A program made the position numbers and the translations under genes. The notes under the pieces are model-generated. The model had not been told where the DNA came from, did no database searches, and was given only the letters and a program-made list of their open reading frames with translations. From contig JAKASU010000001.1 in the NCBI GenBank assembly GCA_021818925.1, forward strand, positions 522,911 to 586,910: DNA of 64,000 nt, read 5' to 3'. Shown here piece by piece: positions 1 to 8,668 of this stretch. How positions within the stretch are numbered: the first letter of the stretch is position 1; every line of letters begins with the position of its first letter. The DNA comes from Microcaldota archaeon (GTDB lineage: Archaea > Micrarchaeota > Micrarchaeia > Micrarchaeales > CABMGC01).

Positions 1-7
1 AAAGGAA

Positions 8-364
8 GTGACAGAAGCGGCGAAATCGCTCAAACCGCAAGAGAGAAGGGTGCCGCTTAGCGCGCGCCCCGGTTCCTACGCGTGGATAGAGAAGCTACTC
101 GAAACTCCGATAGCTGACGTTAGGCACAGGTCGGTCAACCTCATCTTGGCCCCGTATCTTGTGAACGTCAAGGGCCTCGATGAGGAGAGCGCGGCAAAGG
201 TTATAATAGACTACATCGAAAGGTGCAAGACGATAAACCCGAACACGAAGATCAACGAATCGTACATAAGATACCAATGCAAATACGCCAAGAACAAGGG
301 CATGAGACCCCTTTCCATGGCGAAGGCAAAGGACCTGCTAAAGGAGGTCGCGGAATTCGAGTGA
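8..364 (+). CDS. PriX-like / primase-associated helical domain protein, possibly 5'-truncated by window edge
   Basis: Translation has WIEKLLETPIADVRHRSVNLILAPYLVNVKGLDEESAAKVIIDYIERC...YIRYQCKYAKNKGMRPLS, resembling PriX/primase C-terminal helical domains. The reading frame is open to the window start. Confidence 0.55.
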   Translation: MTEAAKSLKPQERRVPLSARPGSYAWIEKLLETPIADVRHRSVNLILAPYLVNVKGLDEESAAKVIIDYIERCKTINPNTKINESYIRYQCKYAKNKGMRPLSMAKAKDLLKEVAEFE

Positions 365-368
365 GCAG

Positions 369-527
369 ATGGAGGTGAGGAAATCTATAGGGATGTGCCA
401 CATATGCGGAATGCTTGCGTCAAACTCGTGCACCAACTGCGGCAAACTGGCGTGCGACAAGGACTTCGACACGAAGATGGGAATCTGCATGGCGTGCAGG
501 CGCGGCCGCGTGCTCAGCAAGAGCTAG
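369..527 (+). CDS. Small HIT-type zinc-finger protein (52 aa)
   Basis: Not in the ORF track. Translated by hand: MEVRKSIGMCHICGMLASNSCTNCGKLACDKDFDTKMGICMACRRGRVLSKS, with CxxC-x7-CxxC pattern. Confidence 0.65.
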   Translation: MEVRKSIGMCHICGMLASNSCTNCGKLACDKDFDTKMGICMACRRGRVLSKS

Positions 528-790
528 CCTTCCTTGAAATCCATTGCACTGGTTCCGTGCGGAAACGCCTTGCCGTTCGGCGCCTCTGCGGGCAGGCCCA
601 TTTCCTCTGATATCTTTGAGAGCTCGGCGAGCTCTATCTGCCTGTCTGTGAACAGTTCCACATACTCTATGTTGCCCATCTTTGCCTTCCTGACCCGAAA
701 CGTAATCTGCTGGAACATGCCGCTGCGGCTGACGCGCAGTTTGATCGCACCCTGCCTGATTATCTCCTTGGCCTTGGCTGAAAGCTCCAA
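524..790 (-). CDS. Conserved-looking hypothetical protein, 88 aa
   Basis: Intact ORF filling the gap before nuoA; no family recognised. Confidence 0.5.
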   Translation of the reverse strand: MELSAKAKEIIRQGAIKLRVSRSGMFQQITFRVRKAKMGNIEYVELFTDRQIELAELSKISEEMGLPAEAPNGKAFPHGTSAMDFKEG

Positions 791-854
791 AACATCCCCG
801 TTATCGTTGTAAAATACATATGAATATTAACATTTTGAGTTCATAAGCTATTCG

Positions 855-1211
855 ATGGCCGACCAATACCTTGCTCTGCTGATTTTCGCCGCGATAGCGG
901 TATTAGTGCCTCTGTCAACGCTTCTTTTCTCAAGGATGGTGAGACCCAACACCGAGGAGAACGACGTTAAGACGCTCACATACGAGAGCGCGGAGCAGAG
1001 CGTCGGGCAGCACGTGGAGATAATGCACGAGTACCTGCATTACTTCATAGCTTTTCTTGCGTTTGAGATAGTGGGGGTCATAGTGCTTATATGGTCGACA
1101 TTCAGCCGCGGGGCGCAGATTGGAAGCGGCATGTACATGGTTTTCCTGATGATATTCGGATTCGTGTTTGAGGTTTTCCTGCTTGCGATAAGCAGGAGCG
1201 GGGTGAAATGA
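855..1211 (+). CDS. nuoA: NADH-quinone oxidoreductase-like subunit A
   Basis: Three-TM NuoA-like protein with YESAEQSVG motif; first gene of the nuo operon. Confidence 0.9.
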   Translation: MADQYLALLIFAAIAVLVPLSTLLFSRMVRPNTEENDVKTLTYESAEQSVGQHVEIMHEYLHYFIAFLAFEIVGVIVLIWSTFSRGAQIGSGMYMVFLMIFGFVFEVFLLAISRSGVK

Positions 1212-1351
1212 TGGAAGTTTTGAGATGCGGATGCAAGATAGAAGAGGGCAGGTTCATGGTGGGAGATGATTGCGCGTACTGCAAGGAGTGCAACGCGATG
1301 GCGGAGATGCATCCTTTTGGAGAGAAGAGGCTGGCTGATTTCGTTATGTGA
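1208..1351 (+). CDS. Cysteine-rich 47-aa microprotein between nuoA and nuoB
   Basis: Hand translation: MMEVLRCGCKIEEGRFMVGDDCAYCKECNAMAEMHPFGEKRLADFVM. ATG overlaps the nuoA stop; TGA lies 4 nt before the nuoB ATG. Confidence 0.6.
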   Translation: MMEVLRCGCKIEEGRFMVGDDCAYCKECNAMAEMHPFGEKRLADFVM

Positions 1352-1355
1352 TCAA

Positions 1356-1925
1356 ATGGAAGAAGCTCCGTACGAAAAGGAAAGGTTCCTCAACGCCGAG
1401 ATGGAGATGAGCAAGCTCGTAAAGGCGTCGATGCATAAATATGAGGCAAAGCCGAACGTCATGTTCGCAAAGTTCTCGGATATCTCGAAGGCCATGTCAA
1501 AGGGGCTTATCGAGTGGTCTAGGATAAGGTCACTGTGGCCGCTGCAGTTCGGGCTTTCGTGCTGCGCGATGGAGCTGATGAACTTCGGATCTGCAAGAAT
1601 CGACGCCGAGAGACGCGGCTTCCTTTTCTTCAGGGCCACTCCGAGGCAGGCTGACGTGATGGTCGTTGCTGGCTGGGTCACAAAGTCTATGGTTCCGGAG
1701 ATAAAGAGGCTGTACGAGCAGATGCTCAGGCCGCGATACGTCATAGCGTTCGGCGAGTGCGCAACCTGCGGAGGACCCTGGTGGGAGAGCTACAATATAA
1801 TCCAGGGGATAGACCAGGTCTTGCCTGTTGACGTTTACGTTGTTGGCTGCCCGCCGAAACCGGAGAACCTCTACGCAGGCTTCATTAAACTGCAGAAGAA
1901 GATCGGTGGGGAGATTGAAGACTGA
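1356..1925 (+). CDS. nuoB: NADH-quinone oxidoreductase-like subunit B (N2 cluster)
   Basis: LSCCAMELM and CATCGGPWW...VVGCPPKPENL motifs. Start set at MEEAPYEKE, downstream of the ORF-track start. Confidence 0.93.
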   Translation: MEEAPYEKERFLNAEMEMSKLVKASMHKYEAKPNVMFAKFSDISKAMSKGLIEWSRIRSLWPLQFGLSCCAMELMNFGSARIDAERRGFLFFRATPRQADVMVVAGWVTKSMVPEIKRLYEQMLRPRYVIAFGECATCGGPWWESYNIIQGIDQVLPVDVYVVGCPPKPENLYAGFIKLQKKIGGEIED

Positions 1926-2286
1926 ACGCAACGAACTTGTGCAGGTCGCCAAGAGCCTGAAGACGCAGGGCTACTCCTACCTCGTGAAGATAACAGCTGT
2001 CGACTACGAGAAGTACCTCGATGTTTTGTACTTCCTGAGGAACATGCCTGCTGGAAAGGATGAGGTACTGGAGGTGCAGATCGACCCAGCAGACGCCTGG
2101 GTCCCAACGCTGATGGGCGAGTTCGAGGCAGCTGACTGGTACGAGCGTGAGTTGTTTGAGATGTTCGGGATAGAGGTGAAGGGCAGGAGTATGGAGAGGC
2201 TGCTGCTGGAGAAGTGGAATGGCACCGGAGCCCCTCTACGCAAGAACTTCACGTGGAACGCGCCCTACGAAACGGAGGGAAGCTGA
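1915..2286 (+). CDS. nuoC: NADH-quinone oxidoreductase-like subunit C
   Basis: WVPTLMGEFEAADWYERELFEMFGI is a NuoC signature; TTG start overlapping the nuoB end. Confidence 0.9.
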   Translation: MKTERNELVQVAKSLKTQGYSYLVKITAVDYEKYLDVLYFLRNMPAGKDEVLEVQIDPADAWVPTLMGEFEAADWYERELFEMFGIEVKGRSMERLLLEKWNGTGAPLRKNFTWNAPYETEGS

Positions 2287-3380
2287 TGGCGATAACAAGG
2301 ATAAACATAGGACCGGTGCACCCGAGCACGCATGGGGTCATCAGGCTTGTCGCCGACATAGACGGAGACACAGTTGTCAACCTCGAGCCCCACATAGGCT
2401 TCCTTCACAGGGGCGTGGAGAAGCTCGTAGAGACGAGAATGTACATGCAGAGTCCGCCGTACATGGAGAAGCTTGATTACGTCGCTCCGATGTCCTATGA
2501 CGAGGCGTACGTGGCCGCGGTAGAGAAGGCGATGGGGGTGGAGGTGAAGGAACGCGCGATGTGGGTGCGTACGATACTCCTTGAGCTGCAGAGGATAGCA
2601 AGCCACCTGCTCTGGCTTGGCACAATGGCAAACGACGTCGGCCAGTTCTTCACCGTGTTCATGTGGTGCTTCAAGGACAGGGATCTTATACTGAGGCTTC
2701 TTGAGGAGGCTTCGGGGGCGAGGATGTTCTATGTCAACATGAGGATAGGCGGGCTGATAAGGGACCTGCCACCCGGGTTTGATGACAGGGCGAGAGAGAC
2801 GCTCAACTACATGGAAAAGCGCATCGGTGAGTACGAGGACTTCCTTGAGAAGAATCCGATATTCATTGAGAGGATGAGGGGCGTGGGAGTGATGAACCGC
2901 GACAAGGCGATAGAGCTGGGGGTCACGGGGCCGGTGCTGCGGGGTTCGGGGGTAAGCTACGATGTCAGGAAAGACAACCCGTATTACGTATACGACAAGC
3001 TAAACTTTGAGCCGCAGGCCAGGAGCGAAGGGGACTGCTTCGCAAGATACAAAGTGAGGATGCTTGAGATGCGGGAGAGCATCAAGCTGGTAAAAGACGC
3101 GCTCTCGAAGATGCCCGGCGGTGACGCGCTGGGCATGCAGGTCAGGCTTATACTTCCGAGCGCGAAGAATAGGGAGGTTACGCTTAGCAGGGAAATGCCT
3201 AGGGGCGAGTGCATGATGTACATGGTAGCAGATCCACAAAAGCCCTACAGGCTCTCGATAAGGTCGCCGTCGTTCATCAACCTCGCTGCGCTGAATGAGA
3301 TTGCAAAAGGCTGCAGGACCGCTGACATATTCGCAATAATGGGCAGCCTCGACCTGGTGATGGGCGACGCTGACAGGTGA
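2286..3380 (+). CDS. nuoD: NADH-quinone oxidoreductase-like subunit D
   Basis: INIGPVHPSTHGVIRLV...EPHIGFLHRGVEKL, typical NuoD; ATGA overlap with nuoC. Confidence 0.95.
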   Translation: MAITRINIGPVHPSTHGVIRLVADIDGDTVVNLEPHIGFLHRGVEKLVETRMYMQSPPYMEKLDYVAPMSYDEAYVAAVEKAMGVEVKERAMWVRTILLELQRIASHLLWLGTMANDVGQFFTVFMWCFKDRDLILRLLEEASGARMFYVNMRIGGLIRDLPPGFDDRARETLNYMEKRIGEYEDFLEKNPIFIERMRGVGVMNRDKAIELGVTGPVLRGSGVSYDVRKDNPYYVYDKLNFEPQARSEGDCFARYKVRMLEMRESIKLVKDALSKMPGGDALGMQVRLILPSAKNREVTLSREMPRGECMMYMVADPQKPYRLSIRSPSFINLAALNEIAKGCRTADIFAIMGSLDLVMGDADR

Positions 3381-3384
3381 GCCG

Positions 3385-4383
3385 ATGTCGGATTTGAACA
3401 CAATAGTTTCCACGTATCTCGGCGTTAGCGGGATTCTGGCGGAGATTATAGGGATCGTGGCTTACGCTGTCGCTGTATCGATACTCATAGTCGCTTTTGA
3501 CTACGTATTCGGATGGGTTGAGAGGAAAACTATAGCGAAGATACAGAAGAGGCATGGCCCGACATACGCGGGCAAGTACGGGATACTGCAGAACATGGCA
3601 GACTTCGTAAAACTGCTTTCTAAGGAACACGTGGTACCAAAGAGGGCTGACAAGCTCCTGTTCCTGCCCACCATACCTGCCATGCTTGCGCTGTCAGTAT
3701 TCCTGATCTTCTTGATTCCGCTGACACCGGAATTGATAGAGACCAACATAGGGTTGGGGCTGCTAGTGATTCTGGTGCTTCTCTCATTCATGCCATTGAT
3801 AATCTTTGCAAACGGGTTCGGAAGCGGGAACAAGTTTGCTGCGATAAGCGCCCAGAGATCTGTCGTAATGCTCCTGAGCTACGAGATACCTCTGGTTTTC
3901 GTCATCGCCGCGGTGGGCGTGCTGGCGAACGGTTACACGCTTTCCGGCATTATGAGCGCGCAGAATCATTGGTGGTTCGTTTTCCTGATGCCGATCGGCT
4001 TCTTCGTCTTCTTCATAGTAATGCTTGCGGAGCTTGAGAGGCCACCGTTCGACATGCGCGAGGCAGATAACGAGCTCATCGCTGGCTGGCTCACCGATGT
4101 GAGCGCGCCGTACTACACGCTCGCACTGTTCCTCGATTACACGAGGATGTTCCTTGGCAGCCTCCTTATAGCCATACTCTTCTTCGGAGGTTGGAACGGG
4201 CCGGTGCTGCCTCCCGTGGTCTGGCTTCTGCTCAAGGTTTTCATAATCAGCTTCTTCATAATGATAGTGAGAGCTACGACCGTGAGGATGAGAATCGACA
4301 GGCTGCTGCGCTTCGGCTGGACCTGGCTGCTCCCGCTATCGCTGCTTAATTTAATACTTATCTATCTATTATTCATCGGGTGA
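3385..4383 (+). CDS. nuoH: NADH-quinone oxidoreductase-like subunit H
   Basis: Polytopic protein with VERKTIAKIQKRHGP and ELERPPFDMREADNELIAG motifs. Confidence 0.95.
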   Translation: MSDLNTIVSTYLGVSGILAEIIGIVAYAVAVSILIVAFDYVFGWVERKTIAKIQKRHGPTYAGKYGILQNMADFVKLLSKEHVVPKRADKLLFLPTIPAMLALSVFLIFLIPLTPELIETNIGLGLLVILVLLSFMPLIIFANGFGSGNKFAAISAQRSVVMLLSYEIPLVFVIAAVGVLANGYTLSGIMSAQNHWWFVFLMPIGFFVFFIVMLAELERPPFDMREADNELIAGWLTDVSAPYYTLALFLDYTRMFLGSLLIAILFFGGWNGPVLPPVVWLLLKVFIISFFIMIVRATTVRMRIDRLLRFGWTWLLPLSLLNLILIYLLFIG

Positions 4384-4390
4384 CAAGATT

Positions 4391-4753
4391 GTGCTGAAGC
4401 CTTTACTCGAAAGCATAAAGAGCCTTGGAGAGGAGCGCTTCACCGTGGAGTTCCCAGAGGAGCGCGAAGCCCTGGACGACCGCGAGAGGTACATGTTCAG
4501 ACTGGACATGGACACGTGCATCAGCTGCTCGGCGTGCGAGCGCATATGCCCGAACAAGACGATAACGATGGTCGAGGTCATAACAGACCGAGGGCCGAAG
4601 GTCATGCCGCAGGTAGGGATAGAGAGATGCCTCTTCTGCGGGCTGTGCGAGGAGGTATGCCCTCCCAAGTGCCTAACGCTTACCAAGGGCTATGATTTCG
4701 AGGCCTACGACAAGAGGAATTACATAAAGAGGCCCGAGGAGCTCAGGGGATAA
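4391..4753 (+). CDS. nuoI: NADH-quinone oxidoreductase-like subunit I (2x 4Fe-4S)
   Basis: CISCSACERICP and CLFCGLCEEVCPPKC ferredoxin motifs. Confidence 0.93.
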   Translation: MLKPLLESIKSLGEERFTVEFPEEREALDDRERYMFRLDMDTCISCSACERICPNKTITMVEVITDRGPKVMPQVGIERCLFCGLCEEVCPPKCLTLTKGYDFEAYDKRNYIKRPEELRG

Positions 4754-4756
4754 GCT

Positions 4757-5230
4757 ATGGCTCTCGGCTTTTTGGCAATCATACTAGCAATCCTGACCGC
4801 AGCATCAGGAATAGCCATGATACTGCAGAGGAGACTGGTGCATTCGGTGATATTCCTCGCCGTGGCGGCCGCTTTCAGCTCCTTCATCTTTCTTTACCTT
4901 AACCAGGTGCTTGTCGCGCTGCTTCAGCTGCTTGTGTTCGTAGGCGGGCTCTCCACGTATCTGATAGTCGCTGTTGCGAGCGAGGTGAAGCAGGTGAAGA
5001 TAAGGAACGTGGCCGCGTTCTTCATAGCCGCGTTCATAATAGTGGCTGGGCTCATGGCCGCCGTCTTCTCGCTACAGGCACCAACGGGAGGAGGAAATGA
5101 CTTCTCAGCTGCCGCGCAGAACGGCATCTCAACCTACTATCCCGTTCTCTTCATCTCGGTCTTCCTGCTCTTCGCAGCTGCGATAGGCAGCGTCATCGTG
5201 ATAAAGAGATTCACGAAATTGGTGGTTTAG
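4757..5230 (+). CDS. nuoJ: NADH-quinone oxidoreductase-like subunit J
   Basis: Membrane protein of NuoJ size and position. Confidence 0.88.
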   Translation: MALGFLAIILAILTAASGIAMILQRRLVHSVIFLAVAAAFSSFIFLYLNQVLVALLQLLVFVGGLSTYLIVAVASEVKQVKIRNVAAFFIAAFIIVAGLMAAVFSLQAPTGGGNDFSAAAQNGISTYYPVLFISVFLLFAAAIGSVIVIKRFTKLVV

Positions 5231-5532
5231 TGATAAGCTTCATACTCGTGGCCGCGGTTGCGCTCCTGGGGATAGCGCTTGCGGGAATAATAACGGACAG
5301 GCACTTCATCGTGATCATGCTTGCTGTCGAGCTGATGTTCATCTCAAGCACCATCCTGCTGATGTACTTCTTCTACCATGCAAGCAACCCCGACCCTTCC
5401 GTATTCCCGATGATGGTCTCGATATGGGCTGTCGCTGCCGTGGAGGTCATTGCGCTCATCACCTTCTATGTCTACATGAAGTTCCGCGGGTTCGACTTCG
5501 ACGTTACGAGGCTCTCGAAACTAAAGTGGTGA
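5230..5532 (+). CDS. nuoK: NADH-quinone oxidoreductase-like subunit K
   Basis: Three-TM NuoK-like protein (LAVELMFISSTILL) with GTG start overlapping nuoJ. Confidence 0.9.
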   Translation: MISFILVAAVALLGIALAGIITDRHFIVIMLAVELMFISSTILLMYFFYHASNPDPSVFPMMVSIWAVAAVEVIALITFYVYMKFRGFDFDVTRLSKLKW

Positions 5533-5534
5533 AC

Positions 5535-7298
5535 ATGATAGCTTTTGCGCTGTTGGCGCCGTTGCTTGCTGCGATCCTAGCTGTGGCTGCGATCAAGAGC
5601 CACAAGTACGCAAAGTACTTCGCAATCGCAGGATCGCTCCTGAGCCTTGCGCTCTTCCCGCTGATAGACAGCGGCACGGAAAACGTTGGATGGCTCTCGA
5701 TAGGAGGCGTGCAGCTTCCGCTCACTGCCTCGGTGCTCCCGCTGAACTACATGCTGCTCTTTCTTGTGCTGACCATCGGCCCGCTGATAATGATATATTC
5801 GGCGGGCTTCATGGACCTGCCGAGCGAACAGAGGCGCTACTACATAGAGATGCTGGCTTTCGAGGCCGCCATGCTCGCCTTTGCCATGGCCGGCAACTTC
5901 ATCGTGCTCTTCATAGCCTGGGAGTTCCTCAGCATGACAAGCTACCTGCTGATAGGCTTCTGGTACGACAGGGACAAGGCTGCCGCAGCGGCGCGCAAGG
6001 CGATAACGATAATACTGATAGGCGACATAGCCCTGCTCGCTTCGATGGTGATGTTCCAGAACAACTTCGGGAGTCTGCAGTTCAGCGTGATTCTCAACGG
6101 GATCGGCAACGGGGGGCTTACGCTAATTCCGGTAGCTCTGCTCTTCATCGCCATAATGACCAAATCTGCGCAGTTCCCAACAGAGGAATGGTTGGTGGAT
6201 GCGATGGAAGGCCCTACACCAGTATCGGCCTTCCTGCACAGCAGCACGATGGTGAAGGCCGGAGTTTTCGTTGCGCTGGTCCTCTTTCCTCTCTTCGCAG
6301 CTACTGGAATGCTCAACGTCATGCTTGCCGTGGGTGCGATAACCGTGGCTCTGGCCGTGTTCAGTGCGACAAGGTCACGACACGTGAAACGCGTGCTGGC
6401 TTACTCCACGGTGCAGGAACTGGGCTTCATGCTGGTCGCAATAGGCAGCAACGCCCTGCTTGCAGCAGTCTACTTCTTCTTTGCGCAGAGTTTCTATAAG
6501 GCGCTGCTCTTCTTCAGCGCTGGAAGCGCCATGAAGGCCACGGGCAAGGAAGATCTCGCTGACATAACAGGGCTGCAGCGCAATAGGCTCATATACATAA
6601 CCACGATCTTCGGCGCCCTCGCTCTTGCAGGATTCATTCCGTTCGATGGGTTCTTCGCCAACATAGGAATAGACTCCGCTTTCTCTACAAACCTCATAGC
6701 ATATGCGCTTGTGTCGCTTGCCAGCTTGGCGACCAGCTTTTACATCTTCAGGTGGCTCTTCAGCCAGACGAGGAAGGAGGGGAGCGCAAGGGTCTCGCTG
6801 AACTACGCCTCTACGCCGAAGAGCATGAGCTACAGCATGCTCGTCCTTGCCCTTGCCACGCTAGGAGCCAGTGTGGCGTTCTTCATGTTCCCTTCAATGT
6901 TTAGCGGGCTTGGAGGCGGCACGCTGACCATAGGAGCCATAGATGGTGTGGTCGAGACCGTGCTCATCGCGATAGGCGCGTACGTTGGCTTCGTGCTCTA
7001 CAAGCAGAGGAAGAGGAACAGGCTGAAGATGGTGCAGCCGGAAGTTCTGTTCAACACGATCTATTCCGCTGCGCTCATGAACGCATTCTACGCCCACATC
7101 GCTGGTTTTGTTGAGGCGATTGCGAGTGCGGTAGCGTATGCTGACGCGAAGCTCGATGCCGTCTTTGACTGGCTCGGACATATTGCGATGAGAGCTTCGG
7201 GGGAGATGAGGCTCTTCGCAAGCGGAAGCGTGAATGCCTATGTGGCGCTCTTCGCTGCCGGGATGGTGGTGCTGATAATAGTTGTGGTGGCACTATGA
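5535..7298 (+). CDS. nuoL: NADH-quinone oxidoreductase-like subunit L
   Basis: Antiporter-like subunit: FIAWEFLSMTSYLLIGFWY, PTPVSAFLHSSTMVKAGVF. Start chosen at MIAFALLAP. Confidence 0.93.
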   Translation: MIAFALLAPLLAAILAVAAIKSHKYAKYFAIAGSLLSLALFPLIDSGTENVGWLSIGGVQLPLTASVLPLNYMLLFLVLTIGPLIMIYSAGFMDLPSEQRRYYIEMLAFEAAMLAFAMAGNFIVLFIAWEFLSMTSYLLIGFWYDRDKAAAAARKAITIILIGDIALLASMVMFQNNFGSLQFSVILNGIGNGGLTLIPVALLFIAIMTKSAQFPTEEWLVDAMEGPTPVSAFLHSSTMVKAGVFVALVLFPLFAATGMLNVMLAVGAITVALAVFSATRSRHVKRVLAYSTVQELGFMLVAIGSNALLAAVYFFFAQSFYKALLFFSAGSAMKATGKEDLADITGLQRNRLIYITTIFGALALAGFIPFDGFFANIGIDSAFSTNLIAYALVSLASLATSFYIFRWLFSQTRKEGSARVSLNYASTPKSMSYSMLVLALATLGASVAFFMFPSMFSGLGGGTLTIGAIDGVVETVLIAIGAYVGFVLYKQRKRNRLKMVQPEVLFNTIYSAALMNAFYAHIAGFVEAIASAVAYADAKLDAVFDWLGHIAMRASGEMRLFASGSVNAYVALFAAGMVVLIIVVVAL

Positions 7299-8668
7299 TG
7301 CTAGAAATCTATGCGTTCGGGGCCCTGACCGCGGCGCTCGTGCTTGGTAACATGCTGCTCAGGATCAGCAGCGGGAAAAAGTTCCATCTTGCATTCAACC
7401 TCGTTGTGCTTGCTCTGCTTGCCGCAAGCGTCCTCACGCTCTCGCAGGTGCAGGGCACGTACTTCGGCATTATCTCCATAAGCCAATACTCGGTGTTCTT
7501 CTTCGCGCTCTTCACCGTGGCTATGCTGCTGCTTAACCTGCTGGCTTACGCGCGCTCCAACGGGTACAACAACTTCGCTCTTCTTGGAGCTTTCGCGCTT
7601 GTGGGCATGTATCTTGTGGTTTCGTCTGTTTCGCTGATAACCATATTCCTTGGACTCGAGCTGATGGTCATACCCTCCGCATTCATAGTGCTTCTGTCCC
7701 GCAGGGAGAGCCTTGAGGCCGCCACGAAACTGTTCATAATGGCTTCTATATCGATCGCGCTCCTCTCCTTCGCCATAGTGCTGGTGTACGGGTCTGCGAA
7801 CTCGCTGTCGCTCCAGGCGCAGCAGCCCGGTACGCTCATGCTGTTTGCTCTAGTCCTATTCATTACGTCGCTGGGGTTCGAGGCGTCGGTGTTTCCCTTC
7901 AACATACTACTGCCTGACGTGTACGAAGGCTCTGCAGGATATGCGACCGCGATGCTGGGAGGCCTGAACAAGAAAGTGGGGATAGCAGCACTGATGCAGG
8001 TACTGATTCTTGTGTTCATCTCATTCCGCACTGCCTTTGCAATAATCGCCGCGCTTGCGGTGCTCACCATGTTCTATGGCAACCTGGTCGCGCTGGCGCA
8101 GGACAACCTCAAGCGGATGCTAGCCTACTCATCCATATCGCAGGCAGGTTACATACTGATAGGAATAGCGGTCGCTACGCAGAGCGGGATCTCGGCCAGC
8201 ATCTTCCAGATATTCGCGCACACGTTCATGTTCATAGGCGCGATGAGCATAGTCGCGTGGCTCGAGAACAGGAACAGGAACGGGATCAACGACACGATAG
8301 GCCTCTATAAGGAGAATAGGTTTGCAGCTATCGCGCTGAGCATATTCATGCTGGCGATGATCGGCATCCCGTTCACAGCCGGCTTCGTAGGCAAGTTCCT
8401 CATATTCTTCAGCGCTGTGAACAACGGCCTGCTGTGGCTTGCGCTGCTGGGCATAATAAACAGCGTAATATCCGTCTTCTATTACGCAAAGGTAATGACG
8501 GCAATGTACACGGACAAGCTGGGAGCGTACCGCATAAAGCTAGACACGCCAACGCTTGTAGTGATAGTGGTCTGCCTTGCCGCGGTCATGCTTTTCGGCG
8601 CTTATCCGCAGCCAATGATACAGGCGGTGAGCGGGGCTGCAAGCCATCTCTTCGGAGCTGCCACGTAA
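7295..8668 (+). CDS. nuoN: NADH-quinone oxidoreductase-like subunit N
   Basis: Antiporter-like subunit: FGLELMVIPSAFIVL..., LAYSSISQAGYILIG; terminal nuo position. Confidence 0.88.
   Translation: MMLEIYAFGALTAALVLGNMLLRISSGKKFHLAFNLVVLALLAASVLTLSQVQGTYFGIISISQYSVFFFALFTVAMLLLNLLAYARSNGYNNFALLGAFALVGMYLVVSSVSLITIFLGLELMVIPSAFIVLLSRRESLEAATKLFIMASISIALLSFAIVLVYGSANSLSLQAQQPGTLMLFALVLFITSLGFEASVFPFNILLPDVYEGSAGYATAMLGGLNKKVGIAALMQVLILVFISFRTAFAIIAALAVLTMFYGNLVALAQDNLKRMLAYSSISQAGYILIGIAVATQSGISASIFQIFAHTFMFIGAMSIVAWLENRNRNGINDTIGLYKENRFAAIALSIFMLAMIGIPFTAGFVGKFLIFFSAVNNGLLWLALLGIINSVISVFYYAKVMTAMYTDKLGAYRIKLDTPTLVVIVVCLAAVMLFGAYPQPMIQAVSGAASHLFGAAT

Noticed and set aside
5690-6499. 269-aa ORF on + strand
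   Set aside because: Out-of-frame shadow of nuoL; low-complexity Arg/His-rich translation.
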